NCBI RefSeq assembly: GCF_028714775.1
Contig: NZ_JAQTLS010000020.1
Span: forward strand, 1-64,000
Reading direction: 5' to 3'
Length of the DNA stretch: 64,000 bases
Origin: Thiothrix sp.
Lineage (GTDB): Bacteria > Pseudomonadota > Gammaproteobacteria > Thiotrichales > Thiotrichaceae
Below, in pieces: positions 63,015 to 64,000 of the stretch. Below the pieces are notes generated by a model that was not told the origin of the DNA, did no database searches, and saw only the letters and a list, made by a program, of their open reading frames with translations. A program made the position numbers and the translations under genes. Within the stretch, counting starts at the first letter, position 1; each line of letters opens with the position of its first letter.

Positions 63015-63744
63015 AGCGGGCGACGCGGAAACCCTCGAAGTTATAGCGTCCGCTGGCGTAATTCTTGACCCGATAGGCTGCGCGTAAATAGCGCGGCCTG
63101 TCATTCCACGAGCCGCCGCGCAACACGCGCTCATGGCAATTGCCGCCTTCTTCCCATGCATGGCTGTCGGCGGGGGCGTGGTGGTAGGAATCGTGCCAGC
63201 AATCTTGCACCCATTCCCACACATTGCCGCACATATCGTGTAGCCCAAAGGCATTGGCGGGGTAACGCCACACCGGGGTGGTCATGCCGAATTGCAGGTT
63301 GTGGTTGGCGTGGCGCTGGTCGATTTCCATGCCGAAAGCGTAGGCGGTTTGGCTGCCTGCGCGTGCGGCGTATTCCCACTCCGCTTCGGAGGGTAAACGG
63401 TAGCCGCGCCCGTCAACCTTACACAGCCACGCGCAGTAGGCTTGCGCATCTTCCCAACTGACATTGATGACCGGGCGGCTGCCACGTCCCCAGCCGTTGT
63501 CGTCCGGCATTAAGGTGTGGGTAGCGCGGCAAAAGGCATCGTATTCGTCGAAAGTGACCGGGTATTTGCCCAACTCGAACGCTGCTACATACACCGAACG
63601 GGTTGGCCATTCGTTGCTGGCGCAGCCGCCTTCCACGTCGTCGCGCCCCTCCATGCCGCCCATGACAAAGCGTCCGGCCTGAATCTTGATCATTTTCGGC
63701 AAGAGCAAGGTGTGGGTGTGTTCGTGGAGTGCTTCTTGGTACAT
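63007..63744 (-). CDS. FGE-sulfatase-fold protein lacking the catalytic cysteines
   Basis: This 245-aa protein has the formylglycine-generating-enzyme fold: IKIQAGRFVMGGMEGRDD, YRLPSEAEWEYAARAGS, NAFGLHDMCGNVWEWVQDC and VLRGGSWNDRPRYLRAAYR. True FGE has two Cys in the region after RGGS; here none are present, so it is probably not a sulfatase activator. Related domains occur in EgtB- and PvdO-like proteins. The stop overlaps the convergent hydrolase gene by 8 bases. Confidence 0.85.
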   Translation of the reverse strand: MYQEALHEHTHTLLLPKMIKIQAGRFVMGGMEGRDDVEGGCASNEWPTRSVYVAAFELGKYPVTFDEYDAFCRATHTLMPDDNGWGRGSRPVINVSWEDAQAYCAWLCKVDGRGYRLPSEAEWEYAARAGSQTAYAFGMEIDQRHANHNLQFGMTTPVWRYPANAFGLHDMCGNVWEWVQDCWHDSYHHAPADSHAWEEGGNCHERVLRGGSWNDRPRYLRAAYRVKNYASGRYNFEGFRVARSI

Positions 63745-63860
63745 GGCTGCATGGTGCTATAAGCCACCGGGCTTTTCACCTTTGCCTGACAAGCTGTCGG
63801 TACTGGAGGGGATATGCCGGATATGCTAGCTTAGCCGCTTTATCTCGCAAGGAATCACTC

Positions 63861-64000
63861 ATGCGTTGCCGGGTCAAAGTGTGCGGAATTACTTCAGTCG
63901 CGGATGCGCAAATGGTTTGCGCCGCAGGTGTGGATGCTATTGGGCTGGTGTTTTACCCTAAAAGTAAGCGTAATCTGGAAATTGTCCAAGCGGCGGAAAT
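63861..64000 (+). CDS. trpF: Phosphoribosylanthranilate isomerase TrpF, start only
   Basis: The first 46 residues read VKVCGITSVADAQMVCAAG and then VDAIGLVFYPKSKRN, the typical start of TrpF of tryptophan synthesis. The catalytic Cys is in KVCGIT. The gene runs off the right edge. AAGGAA precedes ATG 63861. Confidence 0.9.
   Translation, partial: MRCRVKVCGITSVADAQMVCAAGVDAIGLVFYPKSKRNLEIVQAAE

Overview
The window looks like a chromosomal segment of a gammaproteobacterium with a lipopolysaccharide outer membrane. A member of the Thiotrichales (Thiothrix-like) would fit, but this is inferred from the general character of the proteins. Supporting content includes waaA/waaC/hldE/lpxL LPS genes, an MlaFED-type lipid transporter, SmpB, IspG, AmtB, a trimeric-type porin and the livKHMGF transporter. 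No rRNA gene is present. One tRNA gene, tRNA-Thr(TGT), lies at 13259-13334.

Positions 1 to about 13250 are an accessory element that abuts the 3' end of tRNA-Thr. It carries phage- and plasmid-like genes: a BcepMu gp16-like DNA-binding protein, an XRE repressor, a HigBA-type toxin-antitoxin pair, and a block of unrecognised secreted and membrane proteins ending in a lytic transglycosylase. It also has an ASCH-domain protein, a lambda-O-like replication initiator with iteron-like repeats and an AT-rich stretch inside the gene, an Rpn-type nuclease, a ProQ/FinO-domain protein and a tyrosine recombinase. A perfect 142-bp inverted repeat (787-928 and 2734-2875) duplicates a promoter, ribosome site and repressor start. 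Three 25-bp direct repeats lie between the recombinase and the tRNA. No capsid, terminase or conjugation ATPase gene is visible, and the left end of the element lies outside the window.

Positions 13386-34585 are mostly core genome. They hold trmJ, a complete branched-chain amino-acid ABC transporter (liv), smpB divergent from a UbiH-family hydroxylase, a secreted alpha/beta hydrolase, a 5'-nucleotidase-family phosphoesterase, a porin, a VapBC-like pair, a very large FAD/Fe-S dehydrogenase, amtB with a sigma-54-type promoter, an SCP2-domain protein and tpx. slyD and lpxL follow.

Positions 35155-53646 are the LPS region. lpxL is divergent from hldE, and a dense set of glycosyltransferases follows: five GT9 heptosyltransferase-type, three GT4, two GT2 and one CgeB-like. 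An O-antigen ligase-like membrane protein is also present. On the minus strand, waaA, waaC, a GT2 gene, a waaQ-like gene and a cgeB-like gene overlap by 1-4 bases and form one operon. The plus-strand genes from about 42.2 to 48.5 kb are visibly richer in A+T, as is usual for exchanged surface-polysaccharide genes.

Positions 53723-64000 hold a lipoprotein cytochrome c, a 2Fe-2S ferredoxin, a DUF2157/GDYXXLXY pair and an mla/pqi-type lipid-transport operon with two in-frame palindromic repeats. A TacAT-type toxin-antitoxin pair, ispG, a secreted dienelactone hydrolase, an FGE-fold protein without the catalytic cysteines and the start of trpF complete the segment.
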